Positions 22,629 to 30,557 of a DNA stretch of 32,629 bases are shown in pieces. The DNA lies in NCBI GenBank assembly GCA_028874365.1, contig JAPPJZ010000062.1, forward strand, positions 116,611 to 149,239. The letters run 5' to 3'. This DNA is from Chloroflexota bacterium (GTDB lineage: Bacteria > Chloroflexota > Dehalococcoidia > Bin125). Below the pieces are notes generated by a model. It made no database searches. It saw only the letters and a program-made list of their open reading frames with translations, and was not told where the DNA came from. The stretch's first letter is position 1, and every line of letters begins with the position of its first letter. Position numbers and translations under genes: made by a program.

Positions 22629-23979
22629 GCGAATCTCCTGGTGATTCGGTCGATTCCACGATCGCGGTCAACCCGTCCATTCCGATCACCTTGATCGTTG
22701 CGCCTTCCGTGATTTCCACGCCCGCGGCCGCACGTGCCGACCAGAGCTCGGCGTCGACCATGACCGTCCCGTCGGGCGAGAGCGTGTTGTGAGCGTGGCC
22801 CTCTTTGCCGACGATCCCACGCGGACCCTGGAAGGACCACCTCGGCCGCCGCCGGTCCACGGCGATCAACGTCCCGAGTCCAAAGACCACCAGGCCAATC
22901 AGCCCGGCTCCGACGATCAGTGCCCAGATGGAGACCCTCTCCGCGTCGACAGACGCATCGCCGATCAGCAGGAGGCCGCCAAGAATGAGCGCAATGATCC
23001 CTCCGATGCCGAGGAAGCCAAATCCGGCGACGAAGACTTCTGCTATCAGCAGGATGATCGCGAGAACCAGCAGCGCGATTCCGGCGGGGTTCGTGTCGAG
23101 TGGCCCCAGCGCAAAGAAGCCGAAGATCAGCATGATCACGCCGAAGACGCCGGGTCCGACCAGACCGGGGGAGAACGCCTCGATGAGCAGCAGCAGACTG
23201 CCAATTGAGGTGAAGAGGAATGCGATGTTGGGGTCGGCGATCACGTCGAGCACCGATTCGGCGAAGTTGTAGTTGGTCTCGACGATCGGAGCGTCGGAAA
23301 GGTCGAGCGTCACGCTCTCGCCATCCGGATCCAGGAGGATGGTGCGACCGTCGATCTGCGAGATCAGATCGTCGAGATCGGCGGCAACGAGATCGACCAC
23401 GTTAAGCTCGACCGCCTCGTCGCCGGTGATTGATACCGACTCTCGAACTGCCTGCTCGGCCCACTCTGCATTCCGCCCGCGATGCTTCGCGATCCCGCGG
23501 ATGTCGGCCGCGGCGTCGTTGGTCACCTTGTCGTTCAGATCGCCCTCAATGTCTTCGCCGCTGCCCGCGATGGGATGGGCGGCGCCGATCTGGGTATTGG
23601 GCGCCATCGCGGCAATGTGTCCGGCCATGGTGATGAAGGTGCCCGCGGATGCGGCTCGGGCACCGGCTGGACTGACAAAGACGATCACGGGAATATCTGC
23701 CGCCAGGATGCGCTGCACGATGTCGTCGGTCGATGAGATCAGTCCGCCGGGCGTGTCCATCATCAGGATCCAGGCGGCGGCGTCCTGGCGTTCTGCGCGG
23801 TCGAGCGCGCGTCCGACGAAGTTGGCCGACACGGGGCCAATCTCCTGCGCCATCTCGGAGACGTGCACGGCGCCGGGCGGGTTGTCGGAGCCGCAAGCGG
23901 TGAGCAGCGCGGAGCCAAGCCCCAGAGCGAGCAGGACGCAGGCCAGCGCTCGAATCGGACGTCGCAGCAGCCAACTCAT
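22621..23979 (-). CDS. NfeD-family ClpP-class serine protease, predicted lipoprotein
   Basis: Long-form NfeD protein of 452 residues: an N-terminal ClpP-like protease domain, a membrane block of about five helices (roughly 255-380), and a C-terminal NfeD OB-fold (GIVGKEGHAHNTLSPDGTVM). The putative catalytic dyad is S111 in RAASAGTF and K151 in LNDKVTNDAAADIR. Their 40-residue spacing closely matches the S97/K138 pair of the archaeal homologue PH1510. The signal peptide ends LLTACGSD with lipobox cysteine C29, so the protease domain is predicted to be lipidated and outside the cell. Known homologues cleave stomatin-like partners, but no stomatin gene is in the window. A downstream DUF1801 gene overlaps it. 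Confidence 0.88.
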   Translation of the reverse strand: MSWLLRRPIRALACVLLALGLGSALLTACGSDNPPGAVHVSEMAQEIGPVSANFVGRALDRAERQDAAAWILMMDTPGGLISSTDDIVQRILAADIPVIVFVSPAGARAASAGTFITMAGHIAAMAPNTQIGAAHPIAGSGEDIEGDLNDKVTNDAAADIRGIAKHRGRNAEWAEQAVRESVSITGDEAVELNVVDLVAADLDDLISQIDGRTILLDPDGESVTLDLSDAPIVETNYNFAESVLDVIADPNIAFLFTSIGSLLLLIEAFSPGLVGPGVFGVIMLIFGFFALGPLDTNPAGIALLVLAIILLIAEVFVAGFGFLGIGGIIALILGGLLLIGDASVDAERVSIWALIVGAGLIGLVVFGLGTLIAVDRRRPRWSFQGPRGIVGKEGHAHNTLSPDGTVMVDAELWSARAAAGVEITEGATIKVIGMDGLTAIVESTESPGDSHG

Positions 23980-24014
23980 ACTTCAAGAATACGCAGGCGG
24001 GATACACTCCGATC
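23980..24014. promoter_or_regulatory. 35-bp divergent gap with two face-to-face leaderless-type -10 elements
   Basis: On the plus strand TACACT (24003-24008) ends exactly 6 nt before the ATG at 24015. On the minus strand TATTCT (23991-23986) ends exactly 6 nt before the ATG at 23979. Both fit the TANNNT -10 elements of leaderless genes, where transcription starts at the start codon, and neither gene has a Shine-Dalgarno. No good -35 is visible. Each -10 lies inside the footprint expected for the other polymerase, so use of the two promoters may be mutually exclusive. Confidence 0.5.
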
Positions 24015-24779
24015 ATGCCTCCCCTGGTGACGCATATGATTGCCGCCGTCCGGGCGGGCGGACAGGTTGATGCGGAGAGCGTGTGTTTCGACGAGCAGAA
24101 CGGCGACTATCTGTTGGGCGCGACAACGCCGGACATTCGCGTCTTGACCCGTTGGGACCGTGAGCGGACTCACTTTTTCGACATTTACGACGACGGGCAC
24201 CAGGACTGCGTCGAGAACTTCTTTGGCGCTCACCGGATGTTCCGCGATCCATCCAGTCTGTCGACGGAGACCATCGCTTGGGTGGCCGGGTACCTGACGC
24301 ACGTGATCATGGACCAGGAGTACGTACTGCAGATCTATCGGCCGTTCTTCGGCTCGCGCTCGGTGCTTGGTGGCAACTCACACGCCAACCTGCTCGACCG
24401 GGTGCTGCAGTACGAACTCGACCGCCGCGAGCGGGAGTCGGACGAGCGGATGCAGCAGATGCGCCGGGCCCTTTTCGGATCGGCGGTCGAGATTGACGCC
24501 GGATTCGTCGACCGTCCGTTGCTGATCCGGTGGCGCGACACGACCGCGGCGATGACCGAGCATCCACCCGACTGGGAGCGCTTCTCGTTCATCGCTTCGC
24601 GACATCTGAAGAGCGCCGGCATCGAGAGCGAATCCGGCCTGCGCGAGTTCATGGAAACCATCCCTGAACTGCTCGAGGACACACTTTCGCGGGTCGACCA
24701 GGCGGCGCTTGACGCGTTCTTTGAATCCACTGCGGAACGTACTACAACGGTCCTGCGCGAATGGTTGGGTGCCGCCTAA
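24015..24779 (+). CDS. Zinc-dependent phospholipase C-like protein
   Basis: 254-residue protein resembling the Zn-dependent phospholipase C/S1-P1 nuclease-like family (PF00882 type). Likely metal ligands are spread through the N-terminal half: H7 (MPPLVTHMI), D in YLLGATTPDIRVL, H in RTHFFD and the helix WVAGYLTHVIMDQEY with H and D. The C-terminal half is helical. No signal peptide is seen, unlike secreted phospholipases, so a cytosolic hydrolase or phosphatase of unknown substrate is more likely. It appears to be leaderless from ATG 24015. Its TAA overlaps the hisD ATG (TAATG), so it heads the hisD-hisC unit. Confidence 0.75.
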   Translation: MPPLVTHMIAAVRAGGQVDAESVCFDEQNGDYLLGATTPDIRVLTRWDRERTHFFDIYDDGHQDCVENFFGAHRMFRDPSSLSTETIAWVAGYLTHVIMDQEYVLQIYRPFFGSRSVLGGNSHANLLDRVLQYELDRRERESDERMQQMRRALFGSAVEIDAGFVDRPLLIRWRDTTAAMTEHPPDWERFSFIASRHLKSAGIESESGLREFMETIPELLEDTLSRVDQAALDAFFESTAERTTTVLREWLGAA

Positions 24780-26140
24780 TGGTCAGTGGCACCGACATCG
24801 ATATCCCGATCTGGCGCGGCGCGGAAGCTGTCCGAGAACAGCTGCTCTCGCGCCGCCGCCCCGACGACGATGAGTTGAGCGATGTCGAACGACAGATCCT
24901 CCGCCGTCTGTTCGACGATGAACCGCACTTCGAGGAAGCTGTGCGGCGGATCGTCGAGCGTGTGCGGAACGGCGGCGACGCCGGCGTTCGCGAGATCGCG
25001 GAGGCGATTGATGGAGTTGCGCCCGACTCATTGGTCGTGAGCGAGCAGGAGTTTGCCGCGGCGAGGAATGAGGTCTCGGCGGAGCTGGTTTCGGCCCTGC
25101 AGCACGCCGCCAATCGAGTCCGTCACTATCACGAAACGCAACTCGAACACGCGGCCAAGTCGTTCACAGCCGACGGGCTGGGTCAACTGGTTCGACCTCT
25201 TGCGAGAGTCGGGCTATACGTCCCGGGCACTGCCGCTGTCTATCCCTCAAGCGTGCTGCACACCGCGATCCCCGCGCAGGTCGCCGGTGTACCGGAGGTG
25301 GTGATCGCCTCTCCAGCGGTCGCGAGCGAGGACGGTTCGGCGAAGGTCCACGCGCTCAAGCTCGTCGCCGCCGAGATTGCGGGCGTGGAGACCGTGTACA
25401 AGGTTGGCGGCGCACAGGCGATCGCCGCACTCGCCTACGGCACGGAGTCGATCGGTGCCGTCGACAAGATCTTCGGCCCCGGCAACCGCTTCGTCACGGC
25501 GGCGAAGCGACGCCTCTACGGCGTGGTTGGCATCGACGCGATCTACGGTCCGACCGAGACGCTGATCGTCGCCGACGAGAGCGCCAACCCCGAGCTCGTC
25601 GCTGCGGACCTCCTCGCCCAGGCTGAACACGACGACTTTGCCGCGCCGATTCTGATTTCCACCAGCGAGACGCTTGCCGAGTCGGTGGTGGAGGCGCTAG
25701 TGGAACAGACGACGGATCTTCCGCGGCGAGCGATCGCGCTCCACGCGCTCCGCAACCGAGGCGGACTCGCCTTTGTCCCCGATCTTGACGAGGCGCTCGC
25801 GATCGCCAATGACTACGCGCCCGAGCACCTCGCGTTGGTCGTGAAGAACGCCGGCCAGCGCGTCGAAGAGGTCCGAAACGCGGGTGGGCTGTTCGTCGGG
25901 GAAGCGTCGCCGGAGGCATTGGGCGACTACGTTGCGGGGCCTTCTCACGTGATGCCGACGGGCGGATCGGCGCGATTTGCTTCCGCACTCAACGTCGGCG
26001 AATTCATGAAGATCACCACCGTCGTCCAGGTCAGCGATGAACTCTTGGACGAAGTCTCCGCCGACGCCGAGTTGATCGCACACGCCGAGAAGCTGGACGC
26101 GCACGCGCGCTCGCTCGAACGGCGACGGCGAGATCGATGA
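24779..26140 (+). CDS. hisD: Histidinol dehydrogenase
   Basis: Zn-dependent, NAD-linked four-electron oxidation of histidinol to histidine, the final step of histidine synthesis. The 453-residue product has LARVGLYVPGTAAVYPSSVL, the NAD-binding KIFGPGNRFVTAAKR, GIDAIYGPTETLIVADE, the zinc-binding QAEHDDFA, APEHL and GEASPEALGDYVAGPSHVMP. The frame is open to 24761, but ATG 24779 overlaps the preceding stop by one base. A long N-terminal segment of about 45 residues precedes the usual core. Coupled to hisC by ATGA. Confidence 0.96.
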   Translation: MVSGTDIDIPIWRGAEAVREQLLSRRRPDDDELSDVERQILRRLFDDEPHFEEAVRRIVERVRNGGDAGVREIAEAIDGVAPDSLVVSEQEFAAARNEVSAELVSALQHAANRVRHYHETQLEHAAKSFTADGLGQLVRPLARVGLYVPGTAAVYPSSVLHTAIPAQVAGVPEVVIASPAVASEDGSAKVHALKLVAAEIAGVETVYKVGGAQAIAALAYGTESIGAVDKIFGPGNRFVTAAKRRLYGVVGIDAIYGPTETLIVADESANPELVAADLLAQAEHDDFAAPILISTSETLAESVVEALVEQTTDLPRRAIALHALRNRGGLAFVPDLDEALAIANDYAPEHLALVVKNAGQRVEEVRNAGGLFVGEASPEALGDYVAGPSHVMPTGGSARFASALNVGEFMKITTVVQVSDELLDEVSADAELIAHAEKLDAHARSLERRRRDR

Positions 26141-27252
26141 GTTCCGGGCCTCCCCAGGTTCGCCGCCACCTCGCGCAGCTGCCGGGCTACGCACCGGTCG
26201 TGCCGTTGGCCGAGCGGGCCCGCCTTGCCGGTCTCGATCCGGAAGACTGCCTCAAGCTGGACGCCAACGAGAATCCGTACGGGATGCATCCGACGGTGAG
26301 AGCGGCGCTGTCGGTGGCCATGGCAGATCCGCGCTTCGGCTCGATCTATCCCGACCCGAATCAGACCGAGTTGCGGGCCGCGCTCTCGCGTTACACCGGT
26401 CTTGACGCGTCCAGGATCGTTGCCGGCGCCGGCGCCGACGAGTTGCTCGACCTCGCGTTGCGCTCGCTGTTGCAGGGCGGCGACGTCATTGTCACCTGTC
26501 CGCCGTCATTCGGCATGTATCGGTTCCTCGCCGATATCAACGAGCTCAGGTTGATCGAGGTGGCCAGGGGCGACGGATTCACACTGGACAGCGAGACGTT
26601 GCAGACTGCGGTCGAGCCTTTCGGCGCAGAGTGCATCGTGGTGCTGACCTCCCCTAACAATCCCAGCGGCGACCTCGTTCCGAGGGATCTTCTGCGTGAC
26701 ATCCTGGGTCGAGGCGCGACAGTCATTCTGGACGAGGCCTATATCGAGTTCGCCGGCTTGGATGCATCGGCGCAGGATCTGCTGGACGACTCTCCGCGGC
26801 TGATCATCATGCGCACCTTCAGCAAATGGGCCGGAATCGCGGGCCTGCGACTCGGCTACGCACTAGCGCACCCGGATCTGGTGGCCGATCTGATCAAGGT
26901 CAAACAGCCATACAACGTGAATCAGGCCGCCGAGGTCGCCGGGATTGCCGCCGTCGATCACGCCGATGAAATCGGCGGTCAGATTGGAGCCATCCGCGCC
27001 AGTCGAGATCAGCTCTACGAACGATTGCTCGACTTTGAGGGCCTTTCTCCGTTGCCGTCCGATTCCAACTACATCCTGGTCGGTGTCGATCCGGGCATCG
27101 GGACCGGCAAGGAACTTCACGATCGGCTGGCTGCCATCGGCGTGTTCACGCGCACGTACGGTGACCCACTATTGACCTCGTATCTGCGCATTTCGATTCC
27201 CCGTGCCGATCAGTTCGACACTCTGACGGAGCGGCTGGGATCGGTTCTCTGA
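26137..27252 (+). CDS. hisC: Histidinol-phosphate aminotransferase
   Basis: Class I/II PLP aminotransferase converting imidazole acetol phosphate and glutamate to histidinol phosphate and 2-oxoglutarate. The 371 residues contain KLDANENPYGMHP (40-52), YPDPNQTELR, TSPNNPSG (171-178), LDEAYIEFAG, and the PLP lysine K230 in MRTFSKWAGIAGLRLGY. A C-terminal arginine in SYLRISI binds substrate carboxylate or phosphate in homologues. Start ATG 26137 overlaps the hisD stop. hisC supplies the substrate precursor for hisD (through a phosphatase), so the pairing makes metabolic sense; hisB is 3.3 kb downstream. Confidence 0.95.
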   Translation: MSSGPPQVRRHLAQLPGYAPVVPLAERARLAGLDPEDCLKLDANENPYGMHPTVRAALSVAMADPRFGSIYPDPNQTELRAALSRYTGLDASRIVAGAGADELLDLALRSLLQGGDVIVTCPPSFGMYRFLADINELRLIEVARGDGFTLDSETLQTAVEPFGAECIVVLTSPNNPSGDLVPRDLLRDILGRGATVILDEAYIEFAGLDASAQDLLDDSPRLIIMRTFSKWAGIAGLRLGYALAHPDLVADLIKVKQPYNVNQAAEVAGIAAVDHADEIGGQIGAIRASRDQLYERLLDFEGLSPLPSDSNYILVGVDPGIGTGKELHDRLAAIGVFTRTYGDPLLTSYLRISIPRADQFDTLTERLGSVL

Positions 27253-27315
27253 GCGCCATTCGTTCTATCCTGCCCTCGCTTCAGCGACGCCTGAGCGACA
27301 GATCGGGAGGATGCC

Positions 27316-27882
27316 ATGCGGCTTTCGGAACCACGACTGCCACCGTTGACCGTTGAGACGGCGGAGGGCGAGTCGAAGGCGCAACTCGAGCGGGCCGAAG
27401 CGCGCGGCGGGCCGGTGCTCAACATCACCAGGACGCTCGCTCACTATCCCGAGCTCTCGTCGGCCTGGGGCTACTTCGCTCGACATGTACTCGGTGGCTC
27501 ATCGCTGCCCGAACGTGAGCGCGAGCTGGTGATCCTGCGGATGGGCTGGAACTGTCGGTCGGGTTACGAGTTTGGCCAGCACCGACGCATCGGTCAGCAG
27601 GCCGGTCTCACATTGGAGGAAGTCGAGCGGGTCAAGGACGGGCCGGATCACGATGCCTGGACATCGCATGAATCGGCACTGCTCCGGGCCGCCGACGAGC
27701 TTCACGCCGACGCGTTCCTGAGCGACGAAACTTGGAACGAACTGGCGGAGCAGTATGACACCAAGCAGATGATGGACGTCGTCTTCGCCGCCGGGCAGTA
27801 CAACCTCGTGTCGATGGCCCTGAACACGCTCGGCGTCCAGCTCGAAGAAGGCACGCCCGGACTCGAGATGCCCTCACCCTAG
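27316..27882 (+). CDS. Carboxymuconolactone decarboxylase/AhpD-like protein
   Basis: 188-residue helical protein of the carboxymuconolactone decarboxylase (CMD) superfamily. The core signature is ELVILRMGWNCRSGYEFGQH with RRIGQQAGLTLEEVERV, in which E and H occupy the usual active-site positions. The second cysteine of the AhpD CxxC pair is missing, so peroxidase activity is unlikely. The substrate is unknown. ATG 27316 has GGGAGGA just upstream. Its last residues and stop (PSP then TAG 27880-27882) are encoded by the hairpin repeat that starts at 27871. The CoA-transferase follows 40 nt later. Confidence 0.82.
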   Translation: MRLSEPRLPPLTVETAEGESKAQLERAEARGGPVLNITRTLAHYPELSSAWGYFARHVLGGSSLPERERELVILRMGWNCRSGYEFGQHRRIGQQAGLTLEEVERVKDGPDHDAWTSHESALLRAADELHADAFLSDETWNELAEQYDTKQMMDVVFAAGQYNLVSMALNTLGVQLEEGTPGLEMPSP

Positions 27883-27904
27883 CCCTCTCCCTCAGGGAGA
27901 GGGG
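27871..27904. repeat. Hairpin repeat, copy 1 (overlaps CMD-gene stop)
   Basis: A 34-bp element beginning CCCTCACCCTAG, followed by a perfect 9-bp stem (CCCTCTCCC 27883-27891 and GGGAGAGGG 27895-27903) around the loop TCA. Near-identical copies lie at 29986-30020 and 31154-31186. The CMD gene takes its final three codons and its stop from this element. It may also act as a transcript 3' end. Confidence 0.85.
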
Positions 27905-27922
27905 ATCGAAGAGGCGACAGAC

Positions 27923-29137
27923 ATGCCCGGACCGCTCGACGGACTGCGGATTCTCGACTTCACCTGGGCTCTGGCGGGGCCCTACGGCTCGATGATCCTC
28001 ACCGACCTCGGCGCGGACGTGTACAAGGTCGAGCACGTCGGCACCGATGAGCGCCATCGCGGTGCGGGGCCGTACGTTCATGGCGTCTCGACCTACTTCT
28101 TCAGCGTCAACCGCGGCAAGAAGTCGGTCACGCTCGACCTCAAGCATCCCGACGCCGTTCAGATCGTCAAGGACCTCATCGATCCATCCGCCGGTGGCAT
28201 TGACGTGCTCACGGAGAACTTCCGGCCTGGCGCCATGAAGCGGTTGGGCCTTGGCTACGACGACCTCTCGGCCGTGAACCCGCGTCTGATCTATGCGTCC
28301 ACTTCGGGGTTCGGTCACAGCGGTCCGTACCAGCACCGCCCGGCGGTTGACGTCATCGTCCAGGGCATGGGCGGTGTGATGAGCATCACCGGACATCCGG
28401 GCGGTCCGCCGGCGCGTCCCGGCTATTCGATCGGCGATATGGCGGGCGGCATGTATACGGCGATTGGCGTGCTCGCGGCGATGCACGAGCGGGAGTCTTC
28501 GGGTCTCGGACAGCATGTCGATGTGGCGATGCTCGATGCGCAGGTGGCGCTGCTTGAGAACGCGGTCGTCCGCGCCGCCAACACCGACGAGGTGCCCGGA
28601 CCGATCGGCACACGGCATCCGCTGGTCACGCCGTTCCAGGCACTTCCCACCCTGGATGGCTGGATGGTGATCGCAGGGGTCAAGGACTGGCAACTCTTCT
28701 GTGTCAAGATCGAACGCGACGATCTGCTCCACGACGAGCGCTTCCAGACGAACCCCGACCGCACTGAACATCACGCGGACCTCGAACCGATACTGTATGA
28801 GGCGTTCAAGACGCGCACCACGGCCGAGTGGGAGGCCGAGCTCGAGAGCGTCTGCATCGCGGCGCCGATGAACACGCTGCCGGAGATCATCAACGATCCG
28901 CACATTGCGGCGCGCGGGATGATCGCAGAACTGCCGGTCGCCAAGTCCCAGAAATCCATCAAGGTCTCCGGCTCCCCTGTCCATCTCTCCAGAACCCCGA
29001 TTGAGCTCAGACGTGGAGCGTCGGCGATCGGTGAGCACACGCTCGAGGCTCTGGAGCTGATCGGAAGGTCGGCAGAAGATATCGATGGACTGGCCGAGGC
29101 CGGCGTCGTCTCACTTGACGAAGGAGGTCCGCAATGA
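27923..29137 (+). CDS. Class III (CaiB/BaiF/Frc) acyl-CoA transferase
   Basis: Family III CoA-transferase of 404 residues, moving CoA between carboxylic acids through an aspartyl-CoA anhydride. Motifs seen are LRILDFTWALAGPYGSMIL near the N-terminus, LGADVYKVEH, LTENFRPGAM, ASTSGFGHSGPY and the catalytic aspartate D172 in GYSIGDMAGGMYTAIG, aligned with Asp169 of formyl-CoA transferase. QHVDVAMLDAQVALL is also typical. The substrate cannot be told from sequence. ATG 27923 lies 18 nt after hairpin repeat copy 1, with AGAGG upstream. It overlaps the next gene by ATGA, so the two likely act together. Confidence 0.92.
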   Translation: MPGPLDGLRILDFTWALAGPYGSMILTDLGADVYKVEHVGTDERHRGAGPYVHGVSTYFFSVNRGKKSVTLDLKHPDAVQIVKDLIDPSAGGIDVLTENFRPGAMKRLGLGYDDLSAVNPRLIYASTSGFGHSGPYQHRPAVDVIVQGMGGVMSITGHPGGPPARPGYSIGDMAGGMYTAIGVLAAMHERESSGLGQHVDVAMLDAQVALLENAVVRAANTDEVPGPIGTRHPLVTPFQALPTLDGWMVIAGVKDWQLFCVKIERDDLLHDERFQTNPDRTEHHADLEPILYEAFKTRTTAEWEAELESVCIAAPMNTLPEIINDPHIAARGMIAELPVAKSQKSIKVSGSPVHLSRTPIELRRGASAIGEHTLEALELIGRSAEDIDGLAEAGVVSLDEGGPQ

Positions 29138-29997
29138 CAGATCGTGCCGCGTTTGCCCACCTCGTCCGGTCCGGAGAGCCGATTCTTGCTCCGGTTGCGC
29201 TTGACACCCTGTCGGCTCGGTTGGTTGAGTCGCTTGGGTTTGAGGCTGCGTACCTGTCCGGCGGGGGATTTGGGTTCCAGCTCTCCGTTTCCGAGGCCCT
29301 GTTGACGATTACCGAGGTTGCCGGATTGACTCGGCAGATCACGGCTCGGTCTGATGTCCCGCTGATCGTTGACGGTGGCGTCGGGTTTGGCGATGCACTG
29401 CATACGACGCGAGCGGTGCGCGAGATCGAGGCGGCGGGAGGAGCGGCGATCGAGATCGAGGACCAGGTGGCGCCCAAGCGGGCGCATCATCATAAGGGCG
29501 TCGAGCATTTGGTTTCGCTCGAGATGATGGTCGACAAGGTGCGCGAGGCGGTGGACGCACGGCGAGACGAGGACTTCATCATCATCGCGCGGACGGGAGC
29601 GGTGCGGAACGAGTCGTTCGAGCGCGCGCTGGAGCGCTGCGCGGCGTATCGGGAGGCCGGCGCCGACGTGCTGATGCTCTTCACCGGTGACCCTGCCCAG
29701 ATCGCCGAGGCCGGGCGAGTGCTCGGCGGACCACTCTCGCTGATGGGCCAGGCCGACCGTCTCGACCGGGAGATGCTGGCGGAGCACGGGTTCAACGTGT
29801 TGATCGACCCGTTCACCGGCCAGGTTGCCGCGTATGGGGCGATGCGTGACGCGTATCGGAGTATGGCCGAGAGCGGCAAGTCGGGGCGCGAGGTCGATGA
29901 GATCATGTCGCTTTATCGCGAAGTTCAGCACATGGCCGGGATGGACGCTCTCTACGCGATCGAGGAGCGCACGACCGAGCGCGGACCCTCACCCTAG
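29134..29997 (+). CDS. PEP mutase/isocitrate lyase superfamily protein with altered active site
   Basis: 287-residue TIM-barrel protein of the PEP mutase/isocitrate lyase family, which makes or breaks C-C or C-P bonds in alpha-oxycarboxylates. The barrel pattern is evident (AAYLSGGGFGFQLS, IEIEDQVAPKR, EAGADVLMLF), and metal-site E109 is kept. Three usual motifs differ: DxDTGYG reads DGGVGFG (D80 kept, next Asp is Gly), KKCGH reads KRAHH (active-site Cys absent), and ARTDA reads ARTGA. Typical isocitrate or methylisocitrate lyase activity is therefore doubtful; a decarboxylase or hydrolase role is possible. The ATG overlaps the CoA-transferase stop; its last codons and stop come from hairpin repeat copy 2. 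Confidence 0.85.
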   Translation: MTDRAAFAHLVRSGEPILAPVALDTLSARLVESLGFEAAYLSGGGFGFQLSVSEALLTITEVAGLTRQITARSDVPLIVDGGVGFGDALHTTRAVREIEAAGGAAIEIEDQVAPKRAHHHKGVEHLVSLEMMVDKVREAVDARRDEDFIIIARTGAVRNESFERALERCAAYREAGADVLMLFTGDPAQIAEAGRVLGGPLSLMGQADRLDREMLAEHGFNVLIDPFTGQVAAYGAMRDAYRSMAESGKSGREVDEIMSLYREVQHMAGMDALYAIEERTTERGPSP

Positions 29998-30020
29998 CCC
30001 CCTCCCAGAGGGAGAGGGGG
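29986..30020. repeat. Hairpin repeat, copy 2 (overlaps PEP mutase-like gene stop)
   Basis: A 35-bp element with the same CCCTCACCCTAG start as copy 1. Its stem is a 9-bp pairing with one mismatch, around the loop AGA (30007-30009). It encodes PSP and the TAG stop (29995-29997) of the upstream gene, and ends 8 nt before the stop of the convergent ferritin-like gene. Confidence 0.85.
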
Positions 30021-30028
30021 TCAGTGCA

Positions 30029-30454
30029 CTAGAGGTCCCAGTGGCGGAGGATGGCTTCGGTTTCCTCGACGTGGCTGGTTTCGTCTCGGATGAAGTCTTC
30101 GAGGGTGACCTTGAGTGCGATGTCGCCGTAGGCTTCGGCATCCTGGATGCGTTGGGTGTAGCGACTGACGGCATCGCGTTCCATGCTCAACACTTCCTCG
30201 AGCATGGCCCGGTTGCCTTGCGGCAGTGGCACGCTAGCCGGAACGGTCGTGGGTTCGCCGCCCATTGAGACGATCTTGTTCGACAGATAGGTCGCGTGCA
30301 CCTGTTCACCGTTGACTTCGGCGGTGAAGAACTGCGACAACTGGGGTCGGTGGGGACCGTCGACGCGGGCTGCGTAAGTGATGTAGGTGACGATCGCGCC
30401 GAGCTCGGCTGCGAGGTCGACGTTGAGTTTCTTGATCAGTTCCGCACGTTCCAT
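30029..30454 (-). CDS. Ferritin-like/bacterioferritin-domain protein
   Basis: 141-residue four-helix protein of the ferritin-like superfamily, probably binding a di-iron centre. Helix 1 has DLAAELGAIVTY, helix 2 EVNGEQVHATYLSNKIVSMGG, helix 3 SMERDAVSRYTQRI and helix 4 FIRDETSHVEETEAIL, carrying the E and ExxH ligands in the usual places. It may store iron or detoxify peroxide. ATG 30454 is chosen over an upstream ATG at 30499 because the family domain begins there; its ribosome site is weak. TACACT at 30513-30508 could be the -10, giving a leader of about 47 nt. It diverges from hisB. Confidence 0.8.
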   Translation of the reverse strand: MERAELIKKLNVDLAAELGAIVTYITYAARVDGPHRPQLSQFFTAEVNGEQVHATYLSNKIVSMGGEPTTVPASVPLPQGNRAMLEEVLSMERDAVSRYTQRIQDAEAYGDIALKVTLEDFIRDETSHVEETEAILRHWDL

Positions 30455-30557
30455 ATGTTGCCTGCCTGCACTGTCTGCCCCGCTCTGAACCGCTGGCACG
30501 TGATTTCAGTGTAGGACGGCACTGGACAAGGCTCGCCATCTGCGACACAGTGAGCCC

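Noticed and set aside
27632-29038. 468-codon minus-strand frame opposite the CoA-transferase gene
   Set aside because: Shadow of a clear CaiB-family gene; the C-terminal part also runs through the hairpin repeat.
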